Shown one piece after another: positions 9,194 through 18,411 of a DNA stretch of 64,000 bases; the stretch's first letter is position 1; every line of letters begins with the position of its first letter. Made by a program: the position numbers and the translations under genes. The notes below the pieces were generated by a model. That model was not told where the DNA came from. It saw only the letters and a list, made by a program, of their open reading frames with translations, and did no database searches. The DNA comes from Cognatundibacterium luofuense (GTDB lineage: Bacteria > Pseudomonadota > Gammaproteobacteria > Burkholderiales > Burkholderiaceae_D), in NCBI RefSeq assembly GCF_018139685.1, contig NZ_JAGSPN010000004.1:236858-300857 (forward strand), read 5' to 3'.

Positions 9194-9329
9194 TGTAACC
9201 CTCCCCTAATCAGTGCCAGGTATTACTAGAGTTTTGAGGCTGATGGAACAATCGGTATTCAACAGGTGTCATCCGGTTGAGTGAATCATGTTGACATTGC
9301 TCGTTGTAATCGTTCATCCATTGCCCGGA
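9194..9329 (-). mobile_element. IS3-family transposase remnant (3' end of orfB plus terminus)
   Basis: On the minus strand, 9329-9210 reads GQWMNDYNEQCQHDSLNRMT, then PVEYRLFHQPQN, ending in a stop at 9210. That is the C-terminus of an IS3-type integrase-core transposase (W-x-x-x-YN...R-P/L...TP-x-E-Y/F). The bases after the stop (9194-9209) start with TG, as IS3-family ends do. The rest of the element is gone. Between 9330 and 9608 I see only element P2. Confidence 0.7.
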
Positions 9330-9472
9330 TCTGACTTGAGAGTGGTCATATCAGACCGCATAAGCTCGATATTGAAGCTGGTAAGTTGAGGGGAATAGAT
9401 TTCTCACTAGTCCCTGTTAGTTGAGATTTGATACCTGTCCTGACAATACGCAACTGGGTTAATCACATGTAA

Positions 9473-9490
9473 GGCGTATTGCAATGCGCC
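9473..9490 (+). repeat. Palindromic repeat P, copy P2 (imperfect)
   Basis: GGCGTATTGCAATGCGCC differs from the P palindrome by one base and is preceded by GTAAG and followed by TACGGG, as in the other copies. Confidence 0.65.
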
Positions 9491-9608
9491 TACGGGCTAA
9501 TGTCACCCATTATGCTTGCCGGATTGCAGGTCTTATTCGTTCCGGCGTTGTTGCGTAAGCCTGCGCAACTCGCCATTCTGGTAACGCAACGTCTAGCGCC
9601 GTCACTTT

Positions 9609-9697
9609 ATGCTAATTTCCGCATTTGCCTTTTGCGGATAGCCAGACTTTCTGCCGACGACCGCCGGATTGCTGTGCTGAAGTCCGCATTTGGGGCA
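9609..9697 (+). repeat. Dispersed repeat R, copy R2
   Basis: It contains the core AGACTTTCTGCCGACGACC and the right end GAAGTCCGCATTTGGGG. The left part folds into a small hairpin (TCCGCA...TGCGGA). With R1 it brackets the toxin/immunity/IS island in the same orientation. Confidence 0.85.
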
Positions 9698-9766
9698 AAA
9701 ACAGGTATTTTACAGGCTTGCTGGCGGGCTGAAACGATTTCCGCTCAGGTTCATCCGTCATACAAA

Positions 9767-9799
9767 CAAAAAGGACAGTCGCCTTTATGGGAACTGTCC
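9767..9799 (-). terminator. Rho-independent terminator for the NRDE operon
   Basis: Read on the minus strand, GGACAGT and ACTGTCC (9773-9799) flank a 13-base loop and are followed by a T run. It lies about 47 bp after the stop of the NRDE protein gene. Confidence 0.75.
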
Positions 9800-9845
9800 T
9801 CGGTGATCGTGGGGTCGATGCCGCCTGATTTGCAGCGCGTAAATG

Positions 9846-10592
9846 TCAGCGCAACACTTTTTCAATCAGTTGCGGCGCACGGTCGTCAAAAATGCGTACC
9901 AGCGAGGAAACCCGCGTGCCGTAATCTTCTGAAACGATGCAGGGCGAAGATAACAAGCGTTCGCGGTCGAAGGGAATGCCGGTATCCGGCAAACGGCAAT
10001 CCGGCGCGGGATTGGTATTGCCCAGCATTTCAAAAAACGCATCTTCCGGCGCCAGCTGACACAGCAGGCTGCAAAATTCTGCTTTGGTACGCACTACTTT
10101 ATGCCAGCACGAATCCAGCGCAGCATTGGAAACGCCGTAAATGCCCGGCGCCAGCGGCTTGCCGTTGCGCGCATCATCCTGATAGCGGTTGGAATGCCAG
10201 ATCAGATCCTGTCCGTCGTACAACAACAGATTAAAGCCGTTGTACACATCGTCTTTGTTTTTCAGGCTTTGCAGATAGGCTTCGGCCGACAGGTCATTGC
10301 GCAAAAATTCGCTGACCAGATCCCCGCGACTGTGCGCATCGGCGCGGAACTCGGACGGGGCGCGTACATTGGTCACAGCGGCAAATTTACGGGCAGGGGT
10401 ATTCTGCTGCGGATCCGCCTGCAAGCCCATCCATGTCCCGCCGGAACGTAAATCGCGACCCGCCAGAATCTGCGGTGCGTCCGGCCACCAGTGCGCTGCC
10501 TGCGCAGGACGTTCGTAGAACTCGTCGCGGTTTGCTGCCACCAGTAATGGCATGCCCGGAACCAGGCGCCAGGCCAGAACAATCAGACACAT
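9846..10592 (-). CDS. NRDE family protein (TANGO2-like)
   Basis: A 248-residue protein beginning MCLIVLAW with the Asn-Arg-Asp-Glu signature in LLVAANRDEFYERP. The initiator followed directly by Cys is typical of the family, and the ATG at 10592 is chosen for this reason. Later features are GRDLRSGGTWMG and LWHSNR. Homologues include TANGO2, linked in eukaryotes to lipid and haem handling; the bacterial function is not settled. It overlaps or abuts the DUF4936 gene and probably shares a transcript with it and ygfZ. Confidence 0.85.
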   Translation of the reverse strand: MCLIVLAWRLVPGMPLLVAANRDEFYERPAQAAHWWPDAPQILAGRDLRSGGTWMGLQADPQQNTPARKFAAVTNVRAPSEFRADAHSRGDLVSEFLRNDLSAEAYLQSLKNKDDVYNGFNLLLYDGQDLIWHSNRYQDDARNGKPLAPGIYGVSNAALDSCWHKVVRTKAEFCSLLCQLAPEDAFFEMLGNTNPAPDCRLPDTGIPFDRERLLSSPCIVSEDYGTRVSSLVRIFDDRAPQLIEKVLR

Positions 10593-10593
10593 A

Positions 10594-10908
10594 TCAGCAA
10601 TCCACAAAAAGTTCCTGATGACGAGGAACGCTGTTCAGTAAAGGTAACGACTGGCTGGCCAGCAGGGCGCTCAGGCGGGCAGGGAAGTCCGGCGGTACAT
10701 CGCGATAGACTTCCATCCAGGTCTGCAAACCGTCACGGATTTCCGGACGGCGTTGCAGCTTGCCCTGACAGCCGAGTTGCGCCGCGATTGCCTGTTGCCA
10801 CAGCGCCTGTTCCTGCAGAACCTGCGCGGCTTGTGCTTGCGGCGTTTTGAAATAAACGTAGCAATCCATGCTGTCCGGCGAAACCGGCTGATGCTGACCG
10901 GATGTCAT
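10594..10908 (-). CDS. DUF4936 family protein
   Basis: A 104-residue protein. From residue 14 on (MDCYVYFKTPQAQ) it matches the usual N-terminus of DUF4936, a small family found mainly in betaproteobacteria, with the ending LPRHQELFVDC-like (SVPRHQELFVDC). The ATG at 10908 overlaps the ygfZ stop in an ATGA arrangement, which favours it; the inner ATG at 10869 fits the family length better. No biochemical role is known. Confidence 0.75.
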   Translation of the reverse strand: MTSGQHQPVSPDSMDCYVYFKTPQAQAAQVLQEQALWQQAIAAQLGCQGKLQRRPEIRDGLQTWMEVYRDVPPDFPARLSALLASQSLPLLNSVPRHQELFVDC

Positions 10909-11954
10909 TCGGGCGTGCGGGTGATGTCGTGAATCACGTAAGGCAGTTCGCGGAATTGCAGGGCAGGGCCATCAGCGGTACCCACACGAATATCGCCTTG
11001 TTCTGCATCAGCCATGGTCATTTCTGCCAGCAACAGACTTTCACCGGCATTCAGCAATTCGACATTGACGACGTGACCGCAAGGCTGTTCCGGACTGGCC
11101 GGATTGAATAATTCCTGACCTGCCTGCAGACCGGTAGCGGCAACGCTGGCGAGGAAACTGCGGCGTTTGAGCTTACCCAGATACTGGCTGCGCGCGACGA
11201 TTTCCTGACCCGGATAGCAACCTTTGCGGAAGTTCACACCACCAGTCAGTTCAAAGTTAATCATTTGCGGCACAAACAATTCCTGCGTTGCTGCCACCAC
11301 GCGCGATACGCCGGACAGAATATCGCCCAGATACCAGTCGGATGAATTACTCAGCACCAATGCGTTTTTTAGCGTCTGCCAGACAGCGGCAAATTGTTCC
11401 GCTGGCACCAGCCACTGATAACGTGCCACTGCACCGGCATCTTCATGGCGCAGCAACATGCCGTTGGCTGCATCATGCACATGCTCGCCAATGGCTGGCA
11501 AAGTCGCAAAATACGTGGTCAGTAAAGCTTCTGCTTTTTCACCGCCTAAACCCAGCGGTATCAGGCTTTCTGCCAGCGATGCCAGTTTGACTTTTGAGCG
11601 CAGCACAAACATTTGCAAGCGTTTTTGCACAGCTGGCTGCTGGTTTGCATCGCATTGCAGATAAATGGTGTCGCTGTTTTTCCAGTAACTGAAACTGGTA
11701 ATCATGCGGCCTTTCGCCGTGCAGTAAGCGGCGCGGCGCACAGGACCTTGCGGCAAACGTTCGACGTCGTTACTCAGCTGACCATGTAAAAAGCTTGCGG
11801 CATCGTCACAGCTTGCGCTGAAAACTGCCATATCGCCGAGAGTGGTAAAGAAACCCTGTGCCCAGTCTGCCTGCGCCGATTGCGGTGCCAGATGGGTGAT
11901 GCGGCCCGAGGTGAAATCTAATGCTGTTATTGCGGAAATATCCTGCCAGTTCAT
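10905..11954 (-). CDS. ygfZ: tRNA-modifying protein YgfZ (folate-binding, Fe-S related)
   Basis: A 349-residue member of the YgfZ/GcvT-like folate-binding family, needed for activity of some Fe-S enzymes such as the tRNA methylthiotransferase MiaB. The diagnostic motif KGCYPGQEIVARSQYLGKLK lies at about residues 240-260 and contains the conserved cysteine. The N-terminal half has LHGQLSNDVERL and AAYCTAKGRMITSF, also typical. It is the first gene of a minus-strand trio with DUF4936 and the NRDE protein, divergent from mltG. Confidence 0.9.
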   Translation of the reverse strand: MNWQDISAITALDFTSGRITHLAPQSAQADWAQGFFTTLGDMAVFSASCDDAASFLHGQLSNDVERLPQGPVRRAAYCTAKGRMITSFSYWKNSDTIYLQCDANQQPAVQKRLQMFVLRSKVKLASLAESLIPLGLGGEKAEALLTTYFATLPAIGEHVHDAANGMLLRHEDAGAVARYQWLVPAEQFAAVWQTLKNALVLSNSSDWYLGDILSGVSRVVAATQELFVPQMINFELTGGVNFRKGCYPGQEIVARSQYLGKLKRRSFLASVAATGLQAGQELFNPASPEQPCGHVVNVELLNAGESLLLAEMTMADAEQGDIRVGTADGPALQFRELPYVIHDITRTPE

Positions 11955-12134
11955 GCGTCTTCCTGCGAAATCAACTAAACCAATTCACTATACCTGAATC
12001 CCTTATCTTTTGCTCAGGGCGGCGGAATTCAAGTCCGGCGCAAAAACTTGTTGCACAGACAGGCATCCCGTTCTGAACCCCCATGCGGTCTGCTACACTA
12101 CGCGCCTTGTTGTTTGCAGACCTGATAACGCAGC

Positions 12135-13121
12135 ATGAAACTTTTGAAATTTCTGATTCTGGTAACGCTGATTGTCGCTGGCGGCGCTGTTGGCTATGGT
12201 TGGCACTGGTCGCAACAACCGGTGTTTACCGAAGGCAAACCCGTGCCGTTTGAAATTAAAGCGGGCAGCTCGGTACGCGCTGTGTCGCGTCAGATCGAAC
12301 AAGCCGGTGTGCCGGTACCGGCGCTGTGGTTTGAAATGCTGGTCAGAGTCAGCGGAACCGGTGCGCGTCTGAAAGCCGGTGCGTATGAACTGGAAGCCGG
12401 AAAAACGCCGCTGCAACTGATGGCTAAACTGGTGGACGGTGATTTTGCCTATGTCAGCCTGCCGGTGATTGAAGGCTGGACGTTTGCGCAAATGCGTAAA
12501 GCAGTCAACGCACATCCTTACATCAAACACGATACGGCAGACTGGAATGAAGATAAGCTGATGAAGGAAATCAGCCCAGATTACAGCCGTGGCGAAGGTT
12601 TGTTTTATCCGGACACCTATCGCTTTGCGCGTGGCAGCAGCGATCTCGATATTTACAAACAGGCACATCAGGCTTTACTGAAAAAGCTGAATGATGCTTG
12701 GGACAGCCGCTCTGCCAATCTGCCGTATAAAAATGCCTATGAGGCGCTGATCATGGCGTCGATTATCGAAAAAGAAACCGGCAAACGCTCCGAGCGTCCT
12801 TTGATTGCCGCTGTGTTTGTGAACCGCCTGCGCTCCGGTATGCTGCTGCAGACCGATCCGACTGTGATTTACGGTCTGGGTGACAAATATAACGGCAAAA
12901 TTTACAAAAAAGATTTGCTGACCGATACACCGTATAACACCTATACCCGTGGTGGTTTGCCACCGGGACCGATTGCCTTACCGGGTCTGGAATCGCTGAC
13001 AGCAGCCCTGCATCCGGCCAGCAGCGATGTGCTGTATTTTGTGGCACGCGGCGACGGCAGCAGTCAGTTTTCAACCAATCTTACCGATCACAACCGCGCT
13101 GTGAACAAATACCAGCGCTGA
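12135..13121 (+). CDS. mltG: Endolytic murein transglycosylase MltG
   Basis: A 328-residue inner-membrane lytic transglycosylase that cuts nascent glycan strands. A single N-terminal membrane anchor (residues about 4-26) precedes a LysM-like region and the YceG catalytic domain. The catalytic glutamate is E212 in MASIIEKETG, and the later LQTDPTVIYGLG and PYNTYTRGGLPPGPIALPG motifs are conserved. It heads the plus-strand run mltG-tmk-holB-pilZ, with tmk starting 6 bp after its stop. Confidence 0.95.
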   Translation: MKLLKFLILVTLIVAGGAVGYGWHWSQQPVFTEGKPVPFEIKAGSSVRAVSRQIEQAGVPVPALWFEMLVRVSGTGARLKAGAYELEAGKTPLQLMAKLVDGDFAYVSLPVIEGWTFAQMRKAVNAHPYIKHDTADWNEDKLMKEISPDYSRGEGLFYPDTYRFARGSSDLDIYKQAHQALLKKLNDAWDSRSANLPYKNAYEALIMASIIEKETGKRSERPLIAAVFVNRLRSGMLLQTDPTVIYGLGDKYNGKIYKKDLLTDTPYNTYTRGGLPPGPIALPGLESLTAALHPASSDVLYFVARGDGSSQFSTNLTDHNRAVNKYQR

Positions 13122-13127
13122 GAAGCC

Positions 13128-13763
13128 ATGACAGGAAAATTCATTACTTTTGAAGGCATCGACGGTGCCGGTAAATCCACCCATCTGGCCTACGTTAAAG
13201 CCCGCGTTGCCGAACATCTGGCTGCCAGCGGACGTGAAGTCGTGGTATCGCGTGAACCGGGCGGCACACCGCTGGGCGAGCAGTTACGCGAGATTCTGCT
13301 GAACCAGAAAATGCATCTGGAAACCGAAGCCTTGCTGATGTTTGCGGTGCGCAAAGAACATCTGGTGCAAGTGATAGAACCGGCGCTGGCACGCGGCGAC
13401 TGGGTGATTTCCGATCGTTTTTCCGATGCCAGTTTCGCGTATCAGGGCGGCGGTCGTCATTTGTCGCTGGATAAACTGAATGCGCTGGAACAATGGGTGC
13501 ATCCGCATCTGCAACCGGATCTGACCCTGCTGTTTGATGTGCCGCTGGAAGTGGCGCGTGCGCGTCTGGATGCCACTCGCGAACTGGATAAATTCGAGCA
13601 GGAAAAAGCGGACTTTTTTGCTGACACCCGCAAAGAATATCTGCGCCGCGCCGCCGAATTTCCGCAACGTTTCCGTATTATTGACTCATCGCAAAGCATC
13701 GCCGCGATTCAGGCGCAGATTGATCAGATTCTGACAACGCTCTTTACGCAAAGCAGCCTATGA
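13128..13763 (+). CDS. tmk: Thymidylate kinase
   Basis: A 211-residue enzyme phosphorylating dTMP to dTDP. The P-loop GIDGAGKST (10-18) follows FITFE, the substrate motif [18 protein letters not shown] follows, then [15 protein letters not shown]. Its stop overlaps the start of holB by 4 bp. The pair tmk-holB behind mltG is conserved in many proteobacteria. Confidence 0.95.
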   Translation: MTGKFITFEGIDGAGKSTHLAYVKARVAEHLAASGREVVVSREPGGTPLGEQLREILLNQKMHLETEALLMFAVRKEHLVQVIEPALARGDWVISDRFSDASFAYQGGGRHLSLDKLNALEQWVHPHLQPDLTLLFDVPLEVARARLDATRELDKFEQEKADFFADTRKEYLRRAAEFPQRFRIIDSSQSIAAIQAQIDQILTTLFTQSSL

Positions 13764-14797
13764 GCACATTGCAGGTTTATCAGTGGCAGCAGGATGCATG
13801 GCGCTATTTCACCGGCCTGCAAAGCCGTTTGCCGCATGCGTTTTTGCTGCACGGGCCAGCAGGCACCGGTAAGCGTCATTTTGCGGAGCGCATGGCAAAA
13901 GCTTTGCTGTGCGAAACGCCGGATGCGGCAGGGCAGGCTTGCGGACATTGCGGTTCCTGCGGCTGGTTTGAACAATACAGCCATCCGGATTACCGCCGGA
14001 TTCGTCCGGAAGTGCTGGAGGAAGACGAGGGCAGTGGTGATGCAGACGCAGAAGCCAGCAGCGCGAAATCCAGTCGCAGCAAAGCGCCATCGAAAGAAAT
14101 CGTGATTCATCAGATTCGCGCACTGGCCGAAATGATGAATATTTCCACGCACCGTAACGGTAAGCGCGTGATCGTGCTGTATCCGGCGGAAGCGATGAAT
14201 ATTCCGGCAGCGAATGCCTTGCTGAAATCACTGGAAGAACCGCACCCGAACACGGTGTTTATTCTGGTGTCGGACAGTCTGGATAAACTGCTGCCAACCA
14301 TCGTATCGCGCTGCCATCAGTTAGCACTTGGTATGCCAACCCGTGAAGCGGCGCTGACATGGCTGCAGCAGCAGGGTGTGGCCGATGCCGCAAACTGGCT
14401 GGCTTTGCAGGGCGGGGCGCCACTGGCAGCGATGGAAATTGCGGCTTCCGAACAAAAAGCCGAGCTGGAAACCATGCTCGGTATGCTGGCGCAACCATCG
14501 GCAGATCTGAGCTTAAAACTCGCGGACAAAATGCAGAAAACCGATTTGCCGCTTGTCGTTTCGTGGCTGCAACGCTGGGTGTACGACGTGTTTTCCGTGA
14601 AGCAAACGGGCATAATCCGGTATTATCCGCGTTACGATAAAGAAATCCGTTCGCTGGCAAGCCGTTGCAACTTACATGATCTGATGCGTTTATCCAAATC
14701 ACTGGGTGAACGTCAGGCCATCGCCAGCCATCCTTTGTCGCCTAAACTTTTTCTGGAGGATGTATTCCTGGAATACGCCTCTGCATTTTCATCCTGA
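13760..14797 (+). CDS. holB: DNA polymerase III delta-prime subunit
   Basis: A 345-residue clamp-loader subunit. The AAA+ Walker region reads [16 protein letters not shown], altered from the canonical GKT/S as expected for delta-prime, followed by the zinc module [11 protein letters not shown] serine-rich acidic insertion at about residues 90-112 ([20 protein letters not shown]) is a linker variation. [10 protein letters not shown] and a Ser-Arg-Cys sensor (IVSRCHQL) follow. Translation is coupled to tmk. Confidence 0.93.
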   Translation: MSTLQVYQWQQDAWRYFTGLQSRLPHAFLLHGPAGTGKRHFAERMAKALLCETPDAAGQACGHCGSCGWFEQYSHPDYRRIRPEVLEEDEGSGDADAEASSAKSSRSKAPSKEIVIHQIRALAEMMNISTHRNGKRVIVLYPAEAMNIPAANALLKSLEEPHPNTVFILVSDSLDKLLPTIVSRCHQLALGMPTREAALTWLQQQGVADAANWLALQGGAPLAAMEIAASEQKAELETMLGMLAQPSADLSLKLADKMQKTDLPLVVSWLQRWVYDVFSVKQTGIIRYYPRYDKEIRSLASRCNLHDLMRLSKSLGERQAIASHPLSPKLFLEDVFLEYASAFSS

Positions 14798-14808
14798 GAA
14801 ATTGACGT

Positions 14809-15186
14809 ATGTCTGATATCAGCAATGACAGTGGTTCCGGTTCGCAGCACCGTCCTTCGGTGCTGTCGCTGGGTATTCGTGAAAAAGCTGCACTGTTTGC
14901 AGCGTACATGCCGTTTCTGGAAAACGGCGGCATTTTTGTGCCAACCAATAAAACCTATCGCTTAGGCGAAGAAATTTATCTGATTCTGACCTTGCTCGAC
15001 GATCCGCAGAAATATCCGGTAGCGGGCAAAGTGGTCTGGATCACGCCGCAGGGCGCTGGCAACAATAAAACACAGGGCATCGGTGTGCATTTTCCCGGCG
15101 ATGAAACCGGTAAGCGGGTACGGATTCGTATTGAAGAAGCGCTCGGTGCAGCGATTCGCTCCAGCCGCGCAACCCACACGATTTAA
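14809..15186 (+). CDS. pilZ: PilZ domain protein (type IV pilus/c-di-GMP family)
   Basis: A 125-residue protein that fits the stand-alone PilZ found behind holB in many proteobacteria. PFLENGGIFVPTNKTYRLGE is the usual start of the domain, and WITPQGAGNNKTQGIGVHF is the second conserved block. As in Pseudomonas PilZ, the RxxxR / DxSxxG c-di-GMP motif is not evident, so it may act through protein contacts in type IV pilus assembly. tatD, often next in this block, is absent here. Confidence 0.85.
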   Translation: MSDISNDSGSGSQHRPSVLSLGIREKAALFAAYMPFLENGGIFVPTNKTYRLGEEIYLILTLLDDPQKYPVAGKVVWITPQGAGNNKTQGIGVHFPGDETGKRVRIRIEEALGAAIRSSRATHTI

Positions 15187-15197
15187 GGGCTGCCGAC

Positions 15198-15701
15198 ATG
15201 ACTCTGCGTACCCGTCTGGCGACTGCTGACGATTTACCGGCAATCGTCGCCATTTACAATTCCACCATTGCTTCGCGCATGGTGACTGCCGATACGGAAC
15301 CAGTCAGCGTGGCTTCCCGCGAAAAATGGTTTGCAGATCACACACCGGACAAGCGTCCGCTGTGGGTGAGCCTTGCAGACGATGATACAATCACGGGTTG
15401 GTTATCGTTTTCTGACTTTTATGGTCGTCCGGCGTATTCCGGCACGGCAGAATTGTCGATTTACATCCATGAAAATGCACGCGGCCAGGGTCTGGGCCGG
15501 CAGTTTCTGGAACTGGCGATTGCCCATGCACCCAAAGTAGGCGTGCATACCTTGCTGGGATTTATTTTCGGCCACAATGCCCCGAGTCTGGCGCTGTTCC
15601 GTCGTTTTGGTTTTGATACCTGGGCAAACATGCCACGGGTTGCTAATCTGGATGGCGTTGAGCGCGATTTGCTGATTCTGGGGAAACGTCTGAGCGACTG
15701 A
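15198..15701 (+). CDS. GNAT N-acetyltransferase, phosphinothricin acetyltransferase-like
   Basis: A 167-residue acetyl-CoA-dependent acetyltransferase. It has the family start TLRTRLATADDLPAIVAIYN, the strand-loop ELSIYIHENARGQGLGRQFL with the Q/R-x-x-G-x-G/A acetyl-CoA loop, and the C-terminal FIFGHNAPSLALFRRFGF. Members acetylate amino groups of small molecules such as phosphinothricin or methionine sulfone; the substrate here is unknown. It starts 11 bp after pilZ and may be co-transcribed. Confidence 0.85.
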   Translation: MTLRTRLATADDLPAIVAIYNSTIASRMVTADTEPVSVASREKWFADHTPDKRPLWVSLADDDTITGWLSFSDFYGRPAYSGTAELSIYIHENARGQGLGRQFLELAIAHAPKVGVHTLLGFIFGHNAPSLALFRRFGFDTWANMPRVANLDGVERDLLILGKRLSD

Positions 15702-15779
15702 TCTTTCAGCGCACAGCACTGGCTGATGTTGACGGCAATCTGCATTGCAGGTTGCCTTTTGTTTTTAAGGAGTTTTGTT

Positions 15780-16709
15780 ATGTTCAGTTATCGTCACGGT
15801 TTTCATGCCGGCAATCATGCCGATGTGCTCAAGCATTTTGTGATGGCGCAGATCATGGCGTATCTGAATCAGAAAGAAACGCCATACACCTATGTGGATA
15901 CCCATGCCGGCGCCGGTGTGTATCAGCTCAACACCGGTTACGCTGCCAAAACAGCGGAATACGAAACCGGTATCGCCAGATTATGGAATAAAGATGATTT
16001 GCCAGCGCCGCTGGCAGACTATGTGGACATGATCCGCAGCTTCAATCCGGAAGGCAAACTGCTGCATTATCCGGGTTCACCATTCTGCGCAGAAAAACTC
16101 TCGCGTGATGAAGACCGCCTGCGTTTGTTTGAAATGCATCCGAACGAAGTCAAAGTGCTGGTACAGAACTGCGGCGCGCTGGAAGAGCAAAACCGCGCCG
16201 CCGGTTTGCGTCGCGGTGTACGCGGTAAGCGTGTCATCATCGGCGATACCGACGGTTTTGACAGCCTGAAATCGCTGCTGCCGCCACCGTCACGCCGCGC
16301 ATTCGTGCTGATCGATCCACCGTATGAAGTCAAAGATGATTACCGCAAAGTCAAAGTCACGCTGGATGAAGCCATCAAACGCTTCCCGGGTGGCGTGTAT
16401 GCGGTCTGGTATCCGGTGCTGCAACGTCTGGAGTCACGCCAGTTCCCTGACAAACTGAAACGCATCGCCTGCAAAGACTGGCTGCATGTGACACTGACCG
16501 TCAAAACCCCGACACCGGATGGCGTCGGCGGCTTCCACAGCAGCGGCATGTTTATCCTGAACCCGCCGTGGACACTGGAAAACACCCTGCGCGAAGTCAT
16601 GCCTTATCTGACCGCTGCGCTGGATCAGGATGGCGGTGCGCGCTTCACGCTGGAAAGCGGTTCCGGCACGCCGCCAAAACCTGCAGCTCCAGCCGGCTCC
16701 CGCCGCTGA
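15780..16709 (+). CDS. rlmJ: 23S rRNA (adenine-2030-N6)-methyltransferase RlmJ
   Basis: A 309-residue methyltransferase acting on A2030 of 23S rRNA. The ATG at 15780 is chosen because MFSYRHGFHAGNHADVLKH is the invariant RlmJ N-terminus and TAAGGAG lies 8 bp upstream. The catalytic D-P-P-Y motif is in FVLIDPPYEVKDDY at about residue 179. The C-terminal part has FHSSGMFILNPPWTL. A strong terminator follows. Confidence 0.95.
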   Translation: MFSYRHGFHAGNHADVLKHFVMAQIMAYLNQKETPYTYVDTHAGAGVYQLNTGYAAKTAEYETGIARLWNKDDLPAPLADYVDMIRSFNPEGKLLHYPGSPFCAEKLSRDEDRLRLFEMHPNEVKVLVQNCGALEEQNRAAGLRRGVRGKRVIIGDTDGFDSLKSLLPPPSRRAFVLIDPPYEVKDDYRKVKVTLDEAIKRFPGGVYAVWYPVLQRLESRQFPDKLKRIACKDWLHVTLTVKTPTPDGVGGFHSSGMFILNPPWTLENTLREVMPYLTAALDQDGGARFTLESGSGTPPKPAAPAGSRR

Positions 16710-16740
16710 TTGCAGTCCGGCGAAGCAATACGCTGGAAAC

Positions 16741-16776
16741 AAAAAGGACAGCTCCGCGAGGAGGCTGTCCTTTTTT
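16741..16776 (+). terminator. Rho-independent terminator after rlmJ
   Basis: AAAAAGGACAGC pairs with GCTGTCCTTTTTT around a short loop that can pair further (CTCC/GGAG). The A and T runs on both sides make it usable in both directions between convergent genes. Confidence 0.9.
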
Positions 16777-16810
16777 ACTGCCTGAAAATGCCCAGAAACC
16801 TCATTTTTTG

Positions 16811-16900
16811 GCTCAAATGCGGTATTCAGCACAGCGATCCGGCGGTCGTCGGCAGAAAGTCTGGCTGTCCGCAAATGATGAATGCGGATAGCTGCACAAT
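16811..16900 (-). repeat. Dispersed repeat R, copy R3
   Basis: In minus orientation it has the left part GTGCAGCTATCCGCATTC with a hairpin TCCGCA...TGCGGA, the core AGACTTTCTGCCGACGACC and the right end ACCGCATTTGAG. It lies between the convergent rlmJ and acetyltransferase genes. Confidence 0.85.
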
Positions 16901-16912
16901 CTCAGTGCACAT

Positions 16913-17437
16913 TCACGCCTGAAAAGCGTGCAGCGGCAATTGCCAGTAACCGACATCCAGCCATTGATTCTGTTTGAAACCGACTTCCTTAAACATCGCA
17001 GCCGGTACAAAACCCAGTGCTTCGTGCAATCCGACACTAGCGGGATTCGGCTGGGCGATACCGGCGATCACGGTACGGCGGCCACTGTCGCGTAACTGAC
17101 GGAGCAGGGCGGTGTACAACTGACGACCAGCACCGCGACCTGTTTTTGCCGGATCCAGATACACCGATGTTTCCACCGAATGCCGGTAAGCAGGGCGCTC
17201 GCGCCATTTGGTGGCATACGCATAACCGGCAATACCATCTTCAGTCTCCGCCACCAGCCACGGAAAACCCGCTTCCAGACAAGCACTGATACGACCCGCC
17301 ATTTGCGATTCGGTGACAGCCTGTTCTTCAAAACTGATCGTGGTATTCAGCACGTAATGGTTATAAATAGCGGCAATGGCGGCGGCATCAGCGGTGCTGA
17401 CAGCGCGAATCTGCAATGCGGAAGCGTGTGTTTCCAT
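16913..17437 (-). CDS. GNAT N-acetyltransferase, phosphinothricin acetyltransferase-like (second)
   Basis: A 174-residue acetyltransferase of the same family as the one at 15198: IRAVSTADAAAIAAIYNHYV at the start, VETSVYLDPAKTGRGAGRQL with the acetyl-CoA loop, and IAQPNPASVGLHEALGF near the end. It shares the family pattern but clearly differs in sequence, so it is not a recent duplicate. It is a single minus-strand gene between R3 and R4 in the same orientation. Substrate unknown; detoxification of an amino-containing compound is a reasonable guess. Confidence 0.85.
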   Translation of the reverse strand: METHASALQIRAVSTADAAAIAAIYNHYVLNTTISFEEQAVTESQMAGRISACLEAGFPWLVAETEDGIAGYAYATKWRERPAYRHSVETSVYLDPAKTGRGAGRQLYTALLRQLRDSGRRTVIAGIAQPNPASVGLHEALGFVPAAMFKEVGFKQNQWLDVGYWQLPLHAFQA

Positions 17438-18411
17438 AGATTTCCCTGTATTTCCTTGTGTTTTCCGGAAGCGTTGATGATTGTTGTATTTTTATGTTGC
17501 TATTACTGTCGTTGTCGCTGACTAAAGACCATGCTGACGCATCAGCAGATACAAGTCTTCTTTAAACGTAAACCGCCGCGCCATCCTTCATTCGAACGAA
17601 CGACACGCCCGTATTCGGACAGGCTGCGGCAGCAATGGTTCCTGTAAGCAAGATTCCTGCCGTCTGTGACCAAACCCAAGACCACAGCAGCCAGCCAGCG
17701 TCACAGAGTGCGCCAACACTGGCAAGTAAGCAAAGTAAGATTTTTCCGGTCAGATTTTTCAGAACGCCGGAAAACCGTCCGCAAATCCCAAAATAGGCCC
17801 AAAAACAGCCCGAATGCGGACTACAGCACAGCGATCCGGCTGTCGTCGGCAGAAAGTCCGGGCCTCCGGAAAACGTGGATGCGGATAGCTGCACAGAGAA
17901 AGCGCCGGAACGACAGGAAATATCGCCAGCGACACAAGATCCGAAAGGCAAACGGCAAATGCATTTGGCGGATGTTTTTACCTGATGACAGGCAAGTTTT
18001 GAAAAGCACTGTTGCTGGAGGCAACCCGAAAGCTCAGAAACTCAATATTTCCGAAACCCGAAAACTTTGCAGCGAACGCTGCAAAAATCATTCGTAAACC
18101 CGCAGCGAGCATGCTCAGACCTGAATTTCAGCGCAATAATTCACCAAAAATGATCAAAAACACGCATAAAATACCTATTTTATTTAACATAAAGTAAGTT
18201 TTATTGCTCATAATCGTTATTTTGAGACTATTTAACCTACTTTATGTCAAATAATGGCGATTTTTTGGGAAATTTGGAGAAGGTGAAAGAATGGTACGGG
18301 GATTGGCGAATCCATTCTATATTTGACATAACATAAATTATACGGTCTATTAACTTAAAGCTGGCACCATTAAAGTAGCCAGCTTTTAAGGAGATTTGGA
18401 GCCTTTTTTGC
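17438..18411. other. Gene-poor stretch with R4; short coding remnant possible
   Basis: No complete gene can be supported in this ~970 bp. On the minus strand, 17590-17520 contains a frame ending ARRFTFKEDLYLLMRQHGL and a stop, which looks like a real C-terminus. A hydrophobic open frame just upstream is in another phase, so a small frameshifted gene is possible. From about 18100 the sequence becomes AT-rich, with TTTATGTCAAAT / ATTTGACATAACATAAA-like inverted motifs near 18240-18330, which may be promoter or operator DNA. Confidence 0.3.
17811..17896 (-). repeat. Dispersed repeat R, copy R4
   Basis: Minus orientation. It has the left part GTGCAGCTATCCGCATCC, the core CGGACTTTCTGCCGACGAC and the right part GATCGCTGTGCTG, and is closest to R3 in its left half. 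With R3 it brackets the acetyltransferase gene. Confidence 0.85.

Noticed and set aside
17562-17951. Minus-strand open frame with a hydrophobic stretch
   Set aside because: Half of it is repeat R4 in translation, it lacks a Shine-Dalgarno, and a frame with a better C-terminus runs in another phase. Kept only as a possible remnant.
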